Source of the DNA: Erysipelotrichaceae bacterium UBA2227
GTDB lineage: Bacteria; Bacillota_I; Bacilli_A; Erysipelotrichales; Erysipelotrichaceae
Assembly (NCBI GenBank): GCA_002348095.1
Contig: DDYT01000033.1
Location: 5,371-69,370 of the forward strand
Reading direction: 5' to 3'
Length of the DNA: 64,000 nt
Below are positions 15,758-24,824 of this stretch, piece by piece. The notes under the pieces are model-generated. The model was not told the DNA's origin, made no database searches, and saw only the letters and a list, made by a program, of their open reading frames with translations. The translations under genes were made by a program, and so were the position numbers. The stretch's first letter is position 1. Each line of letters begins with the position of its first letter.

Positions 15758-17509
15758 ATGATGATCAATATAAAAATTAACAATATCCCGGTCACGGTTG
15801 AACCGGGAGCAACGATTCTGACCGCCGCTCAAAAAGCCGGCATCAAGATCCCGACTCTGTGCTATCTGAAGGACTGCACGGAAACCGGTGCCTGCCGGGT
15901 ATGTACCGTAGAAGTCAAAGGTTCAAGAACCTTAGGTGCTGCGTGTGTTTATCCGGTATCTGAAGGTATGGAAGTATATACACATTCTGCCCGTGCCATC
16001 GAAGCACGCAAAAATACGGTCAGCCTGATCCTTTCGAATCACTCGAAGGACTGCCTGTCCTGCATCCGCAATCAAAACTGTGAACTTCAGTCACTTTCCG
16101 ACAGCCTGGGCATCCGCGATGTCAAATATGAAGGAGAACGGACGGCGATCACTTATGATGATGTTGCTTTCGGAATCGTCCGCGATACCTCAAAATGTAT
16201 CCTTTGCGGACGTTGCGTTGAGACGTGCAAGAATGTTCAGGGTTTAGGAATCTTGGGTTACATCGATCGGGGCTTTAAGACCAAAGTCGGTCCGGTCATG
16301 GATAAGAGTTTTGCCAATGTAAACTGTATGCAATGCGGTCAGTGTATCAATGTCTGTCCGGTCGGCGCATTGGCAGAAAAAGAAGAAATCCATCAGGTCG
16401 TTCAGGCATTGAGCGATCCGAAAAAACATGTCATCGTCCAGACTGCTCCGGCTATCCGAGCATCTTTAGGCGAAGAGTTCGGGATGCCCATCGGCTCAAG
16501 AGTCACCGGGAAAATGGTCGCTGCCTTGCGTCGCATCGGTTTTGCTAAGGTGTATGATACCAACTATGCCGCTGACTTGACAATCATGGAAGAGGGGACA
16601 GAGTTCTTACACCGTTTCAGCGAAAAAGGCACCTTGCCGATGATTACCTCGTGTTCTCCGGGATGGGTGCGTTATCTGGAGTTTGAATATCCGGATCTGA
16701 TCCCGCATCTTTCGACCTGCAAATCCCCGCACATGATGTTTGGGGCGATTTTGAAGTCGTACTATGCGAAAACCAAAGGAATCAATCCGAAAGATATGTA
16801 TGTCGTATCCATCATGCCGTGCGTTGCGAAAAAAGAAGAAAAAGAGCGCAGGGAAATGATCAAGAATGAGATGAAAGATGTTGATGCAGTGTTAACGACG
16901 CGCGAGCTGGCCCGTCTGATCAAACTTTACGGAATCGATTTTGCATATCTCGATGATGAAGAATATGATCAGGATATGTTTGGTGAGTACACCGGAGCCG
17001 GTGTCATCTTCGGTGTTACCGGAGGGGTCATGGAGGCGGCATTGCGTACCGTGTATGTCAAGCTGACCAACAAAGAACTTGATGACGTGAAGTTTGAAGC
17101 TGTCCGCGGTATTCACGGAATCAAAGAAGCGACCATTTCCATCGATGGTACCGACATCAGAGTGGCTGTTGCTCACAGCATGACGTTGGCAAAACCGTTG
17201 CTGGATGATATCCGTAAAGGGAAGTCACCGTATCATTTCATCGAAATCATGGGTTGTCCGGGCGGATGTATCAATGGCGGCGGGCAGTCGATCGTCAATG
17301 CGACCATCCGTAACAAGTATCCCAACAATCAATGGCTCAAGCTGCGTGCCAAGGCGATTTATGCAGAAGATGAAGCCCGTCCGGTCCGTCAATCCCACAA
17401 GAACTCTCAGATCTTAGCCCTGTACGAGAACTTCTTGCACGAGCCGTGCGGACATGTTTCGCATAAGCTGCTGCACACCCACTACACTCCGAGAAAACGA
17501 TTTAAGTAA
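15758..17509 (+). CDS. hydA: Catalytic [FeFe]-hydrogenase subunit HydA/HndD
   Basis: This is the 583-residue proton-reducing or H2-oxidising subunit. Order: an N-terminal [2Fe-2S] domain (C35, C46, C49, C63 region), a His-(Cys)3 cluster motif around 95-108, two [4Fe-4S] motifs (C147-C157 and C190-C200), then the H-cluster domain. H-cluster motifs are TSCSPGW at 297-303, MPCVAKKEE at 353-361, and EIMGCPGGCINGG near 496-508, followed by a small-subunit-like C terminus. The first motif has Ser where well-studied enzymes have a second Cys. The hydEFG maturases are not in the window. A strong terminator ends the operon. Confidence 0.96.
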   Translation: MMINIKINNIPVTVEPGATILTAAQKAGIKIPTLCYLKDCTETGACRVCTVEVKGSRTLGAACVYPVSEGMEVYTHSARAIEARKNTVSLILSNHSKDCLSCIRNQNCELQSLSDSLGIRDVKYEGERTAITYDDVAFGIVRDTSKCILCGRCVETCKNVQGLGILGYIDRGFKTKVGPVMDKSFANVNCMQCGQCINVCPVGALAEKEEIHQVVQALSDPKKHVIVQTAPAIRASLGEEFGMPIGSRVTGKMVAALRRIGFAKVYDTNYAADLTIMEEGTEFLHRFSEKGTLPMITSCSPGWVRYLEFEYPDLIPHLSTCKSPHMMFGAILKSYYAKTKGINPKDMYVVSIMPCVAKKEEKERREMIKNEMKDVDAVLTTRELARLIKLYGIDFAYLDDEEYDQDMFGEYTGAGVIFGVTGGVMEAALRTVYVKLTNKELDDVKFEAVRGIHGIKEATISIDGTDIRVAVAHSMTLAKPLLDDIRKGKSPYHFIEIMGCPGGCINGGGQSIVNATIRNKYPNNQWLKLRAKAIYAEDEARPVRQSHKNSQILALYENFLHEPCGHVSHKLLHTHYTPRKRFK

Positions 17510-17519
17510 TCTGACACAA

Positions 17520-17547
17520 AAAAGCCGGGATATCAGTCCCGGCTTTT
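17520..17547. terminator. Bidirectional terminator between hydA and the beta-propeller gene
   Basis: A perfect 11-bp stem (17520-17530 with 17537-17547) is flanked by A and T runs. It can stop both the hydrogenase operon and the convergent minus-strand gene. Confidence 0.9.
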
Positions 17548-17552
17548 GCATC

Positions 17553-19439
17553 TTATTTGTTGATTTGCTTAACAACGCTCAGTGTTTCGATGTCAAGAAT
17601 GGTAAACATCTTGTCAGAGAGCAGGTATACATATTCATCGATATGGACAATCCGCTGGATCGAATGGTCGCCTTCCTTGCTGGTCGGTTTCTGTTCGATT
17701 TTTCCTCTTACCTTCAGATTTCCATTCGGATCGATTTCGACAAACACGGCTTGATTGACATAATAATACTTTTCATCGGAGCTTACGGCTACATTGTAAT
17801 CATTGATGGTAAAGGCTAAAAGATTTTTGCCTTTAACATACAGGACGGCTTTGTGGTCATACAGGGCTTCCGCATATGTATATTCAGATCCGATCATCAG
17901 GTTTTTGAGTTCCTTCGGATTCAATTCATCTGCCACATCAAACAGGGAGATCTTCAGTGCACCGGTAATCAGACGGCCGTCGGGCTGGACTTTGACGTCC
18001 TTACCGATACCGAAAACCAGATTGCCTTCGATAGTATGCAGATAATTGGAGAATCCAGGGATTTTCAGTTCACCCAAGATCTTCGGCTGATTTGCACTTA
18101 AGTCAATGACGAAGAACGGGTCCACTTGCTCAAAAGTAACCATATAGACGCGATCACCGGTAAAGCGTACGGAGTAAATAGTTTCGCCTTTGGCAATATT
18201 GCCTAAATGTCCGACTTGTTTCATACTCGAATCAAGAACATAGACATGATTTTCGGTTTCCCACTGCTGATTCAATGCGTACTTTTGCGTTGTGGTGGCG
18301 ATACGGAGTTTACCGTCATGTTCATCCATGGCAAACTGATTGATCAGATAACCATCCACTGTTCCGCTGGAAAGCAGTTTGATTCCGTTTTCAATATTGA
18401 ACTTATAAACTTCAGTCTTGACAGATCCGTCATAAAATCCGGTCAGTGCGTTGTACTGCGGCCATTTCTGAGTAGCGATGTACAAGTTTTCCCGGGTTGC
18501 CATTACTGTTCCGGCACCGGCCATAATGGCTTCCATTTCAGTTTTGAAACCTTCACCCAAGATCATGGTCGTTACGGTCGTCATATCGGTAGAATCCGGA
18601 ATGCCGATCACTTTGACACTGGTCGCATCGATCAGTTTTGCCTTTTCATCATCGACACGATAAGAAGGCAGCACTTCGTTGAGGTTGACGTCACCGGCAC
18701 TGCCATCGGTCGAACCTTCCGCAAAACCGCGGTACATACCCCAGTAACCGCCCTTGTTGGTAACCAAGACGATTTTGTCATCGATTTTACGGGCAGCGAG
18801 TCCGTATCCTTCGACTTCAAGGGATTTGACTTTCTTGATTTGCGTACGGTCGGAAATATCGTAAACAACGATGCGCTGATACGATTTTCCCCACCAGAAC
18901 ATGGCTTTGCCGCCGATCGGCTCATCCGCTTTCGGTTCACCGTCATCCGGTTTTTGATCGCCTTCGGGTTCCGGCTGATATGCTTCCCAGCGATTGCCCA
19001 GCAGCACAAGGTAATTATCGTGTAAGAACATCTGATAATAATAAGCATTTTCTTCAAAGGTTTTTTCCAGGATCAAACCGGCTTCTTCCACCGGGAATGC
19101 CCGAAGGATACGCAAGCGGTTGTTGGTCAGCTGGTAAATATACAATCCGTCGGTTTTAATGATGTCTGCCTCATCGACACCGGAAATCTGATTGTTCGTC
19201 CCGGTGAAATCCGGCTTGGCAGCTGCGCGGTCATCGGTCGCAAACTCCGGAGCTCCCGGTAAAACAGGGTATCCGGCATTCATTTTGCTGCGTATGCTGC
19301 GAATGATTTGTTTGAGATGTGTTTCACTGGTTACTGCCGTTACTTTGGCATCGGCAACCAGTTCTTTTTTACGTTCGAAATGTGCAAAAGGGAGTACAAG
19401 CAAAAAGGCAATGATCAATATCCAAAAACTTTTTTTCAT
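17553..19439 (-). CDS. Exported beta-propeller-domain protein
   Basis: This 628-residue protein has an N-terminal uncleaved or signal-type hydrophobic helix and no lipobox. The body matches the secreted beta-propeller family (PF09826-like), with repeated blades such as ISGVDEADIIKTDG, VRFTGDRVYMVTFEQVDPFFVIDLS and HLGNIAKGETIYSVRF. GVDEADIVKTDG is the hallmark near the N terminus, seen here with small changes. Its role is unknown; such proteins are surface-exposed and thought to bind proteins or polymers. The ATG at 19439 is chosen for GAGGAGGG just upstream; a longer upstream form is rejected. Confidence 0.82.
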   Translation of the reverse strand: MKKSFWILIIAFLLVLPFAHFERKKELVADAKVTAVTSETHLKQIIRSIRSKMNAGYPVLPGAPEFATDDRAAAKPDFTGTNNQISGVDEADIIKTDGLYIYQLTNNRLRILRAFPVEEAGLILEKTFEENAYYYQMFLHDNYLVLLGNRWEAYQPEPEGDQKPDDGEPKADEPIGGKAMFWWGKSYQRIVVYDISDRTQIKKVKSLEVEGYGLAARKIDDKIVLVTNKGGYWGMYRGFAEGSTDGSAGDVNLNEVLPSYRVDDEKAKLIDATSVKVIGIPDSTDMTTVTTMILGEGFKTEMEAIMAGAGTVMATRENLYIATQKWPQYNALTGFYDGSVKTEVYKFNIENGIKLLSSGTVDGYLINQFAMDEHDGKLRIATTTQKYALNQQWETENHVYVLDSSMKQVGHLGNIAKGETIYSVRFTGDRVYMVTFEQVDPFFVIDLSANQPKILGELKIPGFSNYLHTIEGNLVFGIGKDVKVQPDGRLITGALKISLFDVADELNPKELKNLMIGSEYTYAEALYDHKAVLYVKGKNLLAFTINDYNVAVSSDEKYYYVNQAVFVEIDPNGNLKVRGKIEQKPTSKEGDHSIQRIVHIDEYVYLLSDKMFTILDIETLSVVKQINK

Positions 19440-19534
19440 AAGGAGCCCTCCTCGAGTATAGAATAGCATATCCGCGTTTTTTTACCTGAAATCCTGTACA
19501 AGATGCACAGAAAATCGGCTAACTTGCATAAGAA

Positions 19535-19553
19535 AACTGTCATTTCGACAGTT
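19535..19553 (-). terminator. Putative terminator after proS
   Basis: A 7-bp stem (19535-19541 with 19547-19553) overlaps the proS stop and, read on the minus strand, is followed by a T-rich stretch. The short stem makes it moderate. Confidence 0.5.
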
Positions 19554-21246
19554 GTTCTTTCATTAATGATTTTACCTGTTCAAGAGCTTCGCTGATGGAT
19601 ATCAGTTTGCTTTCATTCTGACCGCGAACCTTCAGTTCAACCAGGTCCTGATCCACGGTTTTTCCGACGGTAATCCGAAGGGGGATACCGAGCAAATCCA
19701 TGTCGTTAAACTTGACGCCGGCACGCTGATCACGGTCATCGAGGACGGTATCGATGCCTGCCTCGATAAAACGATTATACAGCAGATTACCGATGTCCAC
19801 TTGCTTCTCGACTTTCAGATTGATTATGACGATGGCGACTTCGAAAGGGGCTACGGCCATCGGCCAGCGAATGCCGAACTCGTCATGATTCTGCTCGGCC
19901 AAAGCCGCCAGACAGCGACCCGGACCAATTCCGTACGAGCCCATTACGACCGGATGAAGCTGATTGCCGGAATCGAGATATTCGAGATTCATGGCCTTAG
20001 AATACTTATCGCCCAATTTGAAGGTGTTGCCGATTTCGATGCCGTGTTTAAAATGGACATGACCGGTGCAGTTCGGACAACGGTCACCTTCCATGATCTG
20101 ACGGACATCACCGATGACCTTAATATTAAAATCCGAAAGATTGACATTCTTATAGTGATGATCGGTTTGGTTGGCACCAACGATGAAATTGCGGAGTTTG
20201 ACGACTTCATTGTCTGCAACGATCTGAATCGAAAGTCCGATCGGTCCGGCAAAACCAACTGCGGCATTCGTCACATCTTCAACGATGGCGGCAGGGGCAA
20301 GTTCGATCGAGGATCCGCCCAGCAGTTTACGAACTTTTGTTTCATTCACTTCATGATCACCGCGCACCATGACCGCAACCGGAATGTCATCGATCAGGTA
20401 AATGAGGGTTTTGACAAACTGAGTCACCGGCAACCCAAAGAATCCCGAGACTTCCTCGATCGTTTTTGCTTTCGGTGTAAACACAAGTTCCTTTGTTTCC
20501 AACGAAGTATTGGACATCGGATCTTTACTGACACACGCAGCGACTTCAAGATTGGAAGCATACCCGCACGCATCACACAAAACCAAAATATCTTCGCCGA
20601 TATCGGTCACAGCCTGAAATTCTTCTGATAGCATCCCGCCCATGACCCCGGTATCTGCCGTAACGATTTTATAATCGATTTTCATACGGTCAAAAGAATT
20701 TTTGTACGCATCAAACATCCGCTGATACGATAAATTCAATCCTTCGACATCCGTATCAAACGAATAAGCGTCTTTCATAATGAACTCACGAACGCGGATC
20801 AATCCGAAACGGGGACGCGGCTCGTCACGGAACTTCGTCTGAAACTGATACAGATTGATCGGCATGTCTTTGTACGATCTGATGTGCATGGCTGCCGCAG
20901 CTGCAAACAGCTCTTCATGGGTGGGGCCTAACACGAACGGCTTGTTGAAGCGGTCTTTCAGTGAAAACATGCTCGAACCGAAACCTTCTCGACGCCCGGA
21001 AGCTATATACACTTCCTCGGGGATCAGCGAAGGCATCAGTACTTCCTGTGCGCCGGCTGCATTCATTTCTTCACGAACGATGTTCTCGATTTTCTTTAAT
21101 ACTTTATATCCCAAGGGCAGATACATGTACACACCGGAAGAACTTTTCTTGATCATCCCGCTGCGCACCAAAAGGTTGCCGCTGATCGAATCTTCGTCCT
21201 TAACATTTTCTCTTAATGTGTAAAAATAGCTTTTGTTCAGTTTCAT
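19540..21246 (-). CDS. proS: Prolyl-tRNA synthetase
   Basis: This 568-residue class II synthetase charges tRNA-Pro. It is the long bacterial type: a catalytic core with SGVYMYLPLG, RPRFGLIRVREF and GSYGIGPGR motifs. An editing (INS) domain is inserted at about 220-400, and an anticodon domain lies at the C terminus. The start at 21246 is set by GAGGTG seven bases upstream; an ATG two codons earlier is too close. Unlike thrS, trpS and alaS in this window, no T-box leader is seen upstream. It is transcribed away from the flavin lipoprotein gene. Confidence 0.96.
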   Translation of the reverse strand: MKLNKSYFYTLRENVKDEDSISGNLLVRSGMIKKSSSGVYMYLPLGYKVLKKIENIVREEMNAAGAQEVLMPSLIPEEVYIASGRREGFGSSMFSLKDRFNKPFVLGPTHEELFAAAAAMHIRSYKDMPINLYQFQTKFRDEPRPRFGLIRVREFIMKDAYSFDTDVEGLNLSYQRMFDAYKNSFDRMKIDYKIVTADTGVMGGMLSEEFQAVTDIGEDILVLCDACGYASNLEVAACVSKDPMSNTSLETKELVFTPKAKTIEEVSGFFGLPVTQFVKTLIYLIDDIPVAVMVRGDHEVNETKVRKLLGGSSIELAPAAIVEDVTNAAVGFAGPIGLSIQIVADNEVVKLRNFIVGANQTDHHYKNVNLSDFNIKVIGDVRQIMEGDRCPNCTGHVHFKHGIEIGNTFKLGDKYSKAMNLEYLDSGNQLHPVVMGSYGIGPGRCLAALAEQNHDEFGIRWPMAVAPFEVAIVIINLKVEKQVDIGNLLYNRFIEAGIDTVLDDRDQRAGVKFNDMDLLGIPLRITVGKTVDQDLVELKVRGQNESKLISISEALEQVKSLMKEQLSK

Positions 21247-21431
21247 AAACATTCACCTCAGTTAATCTCATTGATTATAACACATCAATTTGTAAAGTGA
21301 CATATTCCGAAGGGAAAGCAGAGCAAAAAGCGGAATTTTGCGGTTTTCTGTTTGAAAAAACTTATGAAAAATGATGTAAAAAATTGCAAATCATGTAAGT
21401 GAAAAAAGTATCATATTCATAAAAAAAGTTA

Positions 21432-21459
21432 TTGATTTCACATGCAATTCTGATATTAT
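21432..21459 (+). promoter_or_regulatory. Promoter of the five-repeat lipoprotein gene
   Basis: TTGATT (21432-21437) and an extended -10 TGA TATTAT (21451-21459) have a 16-base spacer. The remainder of the AT-rich 236-base gap back to proS shows no other element I can name. Confidence 0.65.
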
Positions 21460-21488
21460 ATAAATGCAGTCTAGAAAGGGACATGTAG

Positions 21489-23768
21489 ATGAAGAAAATA
21501 CTTACGATATTTCTGTTGATTACGCTTTTGATTACAAGTGCTGCCTGCAGCAAAAAGAAGGAGAATCCCTCTGATCAGGATCCGATCATCGTCAATCCGA
21601 ACAACCCCGATGACAAAGATCCCAATCAGGAGGATCCCAAAGAAGATCCGGTCGTGATCGGACCGGTCACACCGATTCTTGTCAAACCGTCTGATTCGAG
21701 CAAACAGGAAACCGATGCTCAGGGCAATGTGTATAAAGTCGTCACCCGCTGGGTAAACGGCACTTATTCCGCATCGGAATCGATAGCCGATTCACACGGT
21801 TACAAAGCAACGATTTCCATCACTTTGGTTGATGGAAAAATAACAGCAGTTTTCTTTGATGAAATCAGTAAGACAGGCACGTCCAAGCGCAATGATGCTT
21901 CTTACAATGCCGGATTTAAAAATCTGTACGGATTTTCAATCGCGGATGCCATCACCATTCTGGAAAAGAGACTTATTGCAAAACAGAATCCGAGCAACGT
22001 AGATACGTTATCCTCTGCGACGGTTACTTCCAACCGCTTTATCGGTCTGGCTGTAAAAACCCTGCAAAGCGTTCCGGTTGAAACGATCAGGATTTTGGTT
22101 TCAACAAAACCCGGAGACAACAACAATACCGAAGACCCGGATGACGATGATCTTGATTTAGTCATCGATCCGCCATCCGACGATGTCGTGACTTCACCGA
22201 CCGGAGATGGTGACTGGAACGAAGATCCGGTTGTTGTCGATCCGCCGGTGGATGAACCGCAAGATCCTCAAGATCCGAGTGAACCTCCGGTAATTCCGTC
22301 GACCAAGTTGGTTGCGTATGGTCAGCCATATAAAGTGCGTATCATCGGAAACACGGACAGCCGCGGTTACTTCCCGGTGTTTGAAGTTTCCGTCAGTGCG
22401 ACCGGTACGATCACATCCGTCTATTTTGATGAATCCACCGCTTCCGGTCAGTTAAAATCTGCCAATCCCGCCTACTATCCGGCGTTCGTTGCTGCCAATA
22501 ACATGACCATGGGAGAGTTATATAAAAAATACGAAGAGCATTTCAAAAACACCGGTTCAACCGAAGGAATCGATATGACCTCAGGAGCAACCCGGACACA
22601 CAACTATTTCCTGGATCTGGCTGCCAAAGCAATCAATTTGCAGCCTTCGGCACAAGTGACGGTGTATGGTAACTCAGCAAGCAGTTATACTCCGTACATG
22701 ACCGTAAAAATCGGCAGTGACGGAAAGATCCTTGATGTTTATTATGATGAAATCCACGATGTAAACGGTTCTTCAAAAGTGGCTAACTTGAATGCTCCGA
22801 CCCCGTATTTTTCACAGCTGTTAACACGGGCATTTATAAAGCTCGATGAGATTTTCAGAATTTATCAGTTTAAGTTCAGTCACCAGGGGAACATGGATGC
22901 TGTAGATACAGTGACCAATGCAACCCGCAGCATCAATTCATTCAACTTACTTTCCGGGCAGATTTCGAGAATGTTTGCGTTGAATCCAAACGGTTCGGTT
23001 GCTGGGAAACTTACTTCCTACAATGAACCTTATACAATCAAAGCAACAGGAACGACACAAAACGGCTGGACTCCGTATCTGCTCGTCTCAGTTGCAAAAG
23101 ACGGAACGATCCGTACGGTCGTATATGATGAAATCAGTGACGCTGGATTGAAGCGTTCAGAAACGCTGACCACCGGATCAGTCGCACCGACCGTCTACAG
23201 CGGATATCGGTTAGCATACAATTTCTATGCGGATTACTTTAAACGCTACGGAACTTTATCCGGTATCGAGCAGTACACAACGGTAACGAGCCAGCCGGAA
23301 TTATTCACAAATTTCAGTGCGCTGGTCAGCCAAATCAATGCTCCGAGTGCCAATGTTGAAATTACTGTCACCAAAGAGGTGGCATCGACCGCCTGGCGTC
23401 CGGAACTGAAGATTTCAATCAATTCGCAAGGTCAACTGGAATATGCGTTCTATAACGAATACCGCGACGGAAGACTGTCAAAGGTTGAAGATCCGAATTA
23501 TTATCCGGCAATGAAGGACAAGAATCCGGATGGATACACGATTCAGCAGGTGTTCAAACTTTATGATGACTATCTGGTTGCCCATGGGAATGTCGATGAT
23601 ATCGATACGGTCAGCGGTGCAACAAGCCTTCATAACACGTATACCGGCTTTGTCGAAGTGCTGAAGGAAATGGTTTTAAACCGCATCATTGCTGCTCAAC
23701 CGGAATCTACGGAACCGGAAGTTGTAGCTGTTGAACCTGAAGAAGCCGAAGAAGAGTTGGCAGAATAA
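21489..23768 (+). CDS. Lipoprotein with five FMN-binding-like repeats
   Basis: This 759-residue surface lipoprotein has a lipobox ending at C20 and an Asp/Pro-rich linker to about residue 80. Five repeats of an FMN_bind-like domain follow. Each repeat has a V/Y-x-x-DE strand motif followed by a flavinylation-like motif. Those motifs are DTLSSAT (172), DMTSGAT (362), DTVTNAT (473), a degenerate YTTVTSQ (around 596) and DTVSGAT (706). A second acidic Pro-rich linker lies at 205-270, and the tail is Glu-rich. In related proteins ApbE links FMN to the Thr of the SGAT motif. Extracellular electron transfer or redox sensing is therefore plausible; no apbE or partner gene is seen nearby. Confidence 0.82.
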   Translation: MKKILTIFLLITLLITSAACSKKKENPSDQDPIIVNPNNPDDKDPNQEDPKEDPVVIGPVTPILVKPSDSSKQETDAQGNVYKVVTRWVNGTYSASESIADSHGYKATISITLVDGKITAVFFDEISKTGTSKRNDASYNAGFKNLYGFSIADAITILEKRLIAKQNPSNVDTLSSATVTSNRFIGLAVKTLQSVPVETIRILVSTKPGDNNNTEDPDDDDLDLVIDPPSDDVVTSPTGDGDWNEDPVVVDPPVDEPQDPQDPSEPPVIPSTKLVAYGQPYKVRIIGNTDSRGYFPVFEVSVSATGTITSVYFDESTASGQLKSANPAYYPAFVAANNMTMGELYKKYEEHFKNTGSTEGIDMTSGATRTHNYFLDLAAKAINLQPSAQVTVYGNSASSYTPYMTVKIGSDGKILDVYYDEIHDVNGSSKVANLNAPTPYFSQLLTRAFIKLDEIFRIYQFKFSHQGNMDAVDTVTNATRSINSFNLLSGQISRMFALNPNGSVAGKLTSYNEPYTIKATGTTQNGWTPYLLVSVAKDGTIRTVVYDEISDAGLKRSETLTTGSVAPTVYSGYRLAYNFYADYFKRYGTLSGIEQYTTVTSQPELFTNFSALVSQINAPSANVEITVTKEVASTAWRPELKISINSQGQLEYAFYNEYRDGRLSKVEDPNYYPAMKDKNPDGYTIQQVFKLYDDYLVAHGNVDDIDTVSGATSLHNTYTGFVEVLKEMVLNRIIAAQPESTEPEVVAVEPEEAEEELAE

Positions 23769-23774
23769 TTTTTG

Positions 23775-23804
23775 AGCGGTCGAGTCCATCGGCCGCTTTT
23801 TTTT
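23775..23804 (+). terminator. Rho-independent terminator after the flavin lipoprotein
   Basis: A 9-bp stem (23775-23783 with 23789-23797, one G-U pair) is followed by eight T. Confidence 0.85.
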
Positions 23805-23934
23805 ATTGCTGATTTATTATGATGACAATTGAAAATGTTAACGGATGCGAAGAGAAGTGAACAACGAAAGACTGCCCATGTGCATATTTATATCTTCGAA
23901 CCTTACATTTTAGTTTTATAGGATTTTGTGGTTT

Positions 23935-23953
23935 TGAATCATGAAATGATTCA
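23935..23953. promoter_or_regulatory. Perfect palindrome, possible operator
   Basis: TGAATCATGAAATGATTCA has eight-base perfect arms around GAA, with a weaker partial dyad (TCATT...AATGA) at 23957-23971. It lies upstream of the XRE regulator gene in a gap of about 300 bases (23769-24070) that holds no gene. Autoregulation by that regulator is a guess. Confidence 0.4.
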
Positions 23954-24017
23954 TGTCATTGATGGAATGATATATTTAACATGCAACCATCCATTGACAC
24001 ATTTCCACTAACAAAGG

Positions 24018-24046
24018 TAGACAATACCTGTGATTTTTTATAGTAT
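24018..24046 (+). promoter_or_regulatory. Putative promoter of the XRE regulator
   Basis: TAGACA (24018-24023) and TAGTAT (24041-24046) have a 17-base spacer. A TTGACA at 23994 has no matching -10 at proper distance. Confidence 0.45.
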
Positions 24047-24070
24047 GGTACTTGAAGGGGGAGTAGGAGC

Positions 24071-24559
24071 ATGTCAGAAAAGATTTACAAGCTTAGAAAA
24101 GGATTGAGTTTATCTCAAGAAGAGTTTGGAGCCATGCTGTCTGTTTCAAGACAGGCAGTTTCAAAATGGGAATTAGGTCAAAGTACACCCGATATTGAAG
24201 TTTTGCGTAAAATCAAGCAATTGTTTGGTATCTCCTATGATGAGCTGATCGACAATGATTTGCCTGGTGAATGCGAAAGTGAATTGATTGCTGATTTAAG
24301 ACGGAAGCGGCATTTTTTCTATTACAGTATTGTTTTGATCGTTACGGCACTTGTATCTTTCATGTTTTATATTTACATCCGTCTTAACGGCACCTATGAT
24401 GCGTTCATTTTCAACTCTGAATTGAAAGCTATCCAAAATCAAGGAACTCATGACTGGTTTTACTGCTTCATTAATTCAGGACTGTTGATGTTTTCCGGAC
24501 TTTCCTTATCATTTGGATTAGTATTGATTTACTTTGCTCAAAAAAAGGATAAGCAGTAG
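24071..24559 (+). CDS. Membrane-anchored XRE-family transcriptional regulator
   Basis: This 162-residue protein has an N-terminal helix-turn-helix (residues 1-60, with LSQEEFGAMLSVSRQAVSKWELG) followed by two hydrophobic segments (around 83-102 and 132-155). It resembles small membrane-tethered regulators of Firmicutes that control transport or stress genes. GGAG precedes the ATG. The gene is more AT-rich than its neighbours and is flanked by intergenic space on both sides, so it may be an accessory gene. Target genes are unknown. Confidence 0.82.
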   Translation: MSEKIYKLRKGLSLSQEEFGAMLSVSRQAVSKWELGQSTPDIEVLRKIKQLFGISYDELIDNDLPGECESELIADLRRKRHFFYYSIVLIVTALVSFMFYIYIRLNGTYDAFIFNSELKAIQNQGTHDWFYCFINSGLLMFSGLSLSFGLVLIYFAQKKDKQ

Positions 24560-24643
24560 CATTCATTGACTTTCTCAATCCTTCGAAGAAGGATGTGTTA
24601 AATGCATTTGAGGTGAGAGTCGATTGTCGGAAATGATTTATCG

Positions 24644-24672
24644 TTGACGGAATGACTGCGATGTGTTATTAT
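24644..24672 (+). promoter_or_regulatory. Promoter of the infC operon
   Basis: TTGACG (24644-24649) and an extended -10 TGT TATTAT (24664-24672) have a 17-base spacer, placing the start near 24679. Confidence 0.8.
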
Positions 24673-24678
24673 GAACAG

Positions 24679-24804
24679 GCAATAAGATGTTAGAAAGTAG
24701 AAGCACTCTTCTCACCTGATTTCCGAAGGGAATAGGTCAATGCTGCATCACCATGGTTTATCGGTGAAAAAGTGTTATTTGGGTGCTCTATGAGTACCTT
24801 TTTA
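24679..24804 (+). promoter_or_regulatory. infC leader with attenuator (L20-leader type)
   Basis: A leader of about 145 bases precedes infC and ends in an attenuator hairpin (24782-24788 with 24792-24798) followed by five T. In Firmicutes the infC-rpmI-rplT transcript is repressed by ribosomal protein L20 acting on such a leader. The position, the downstream genes and the terminator fit. I have not folded the L20-binding element, so the class is inferred mainly from context. Confidence 0.65.
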
Positions 24805-24824
24805 TATGTCACGGAGGTGAAATT

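Noticed and set aside
18207..19025. 272-codon plus-strand ORF opposite the beta-propeller gene
   Set aside because: It is antisense to a clear gene and its translation shows no domain.
19801..20628. 275-codon plus-strand ORF opposite proS
   Set aside because: It is antisense to conserved ProRS sequence; no start signal or family match.
24783..24824. ATG-started longer infC
   Set aside because: The ATG is inside the attenuator hairpin and lacks a ribosome-binding site; the AUU start fits the family.
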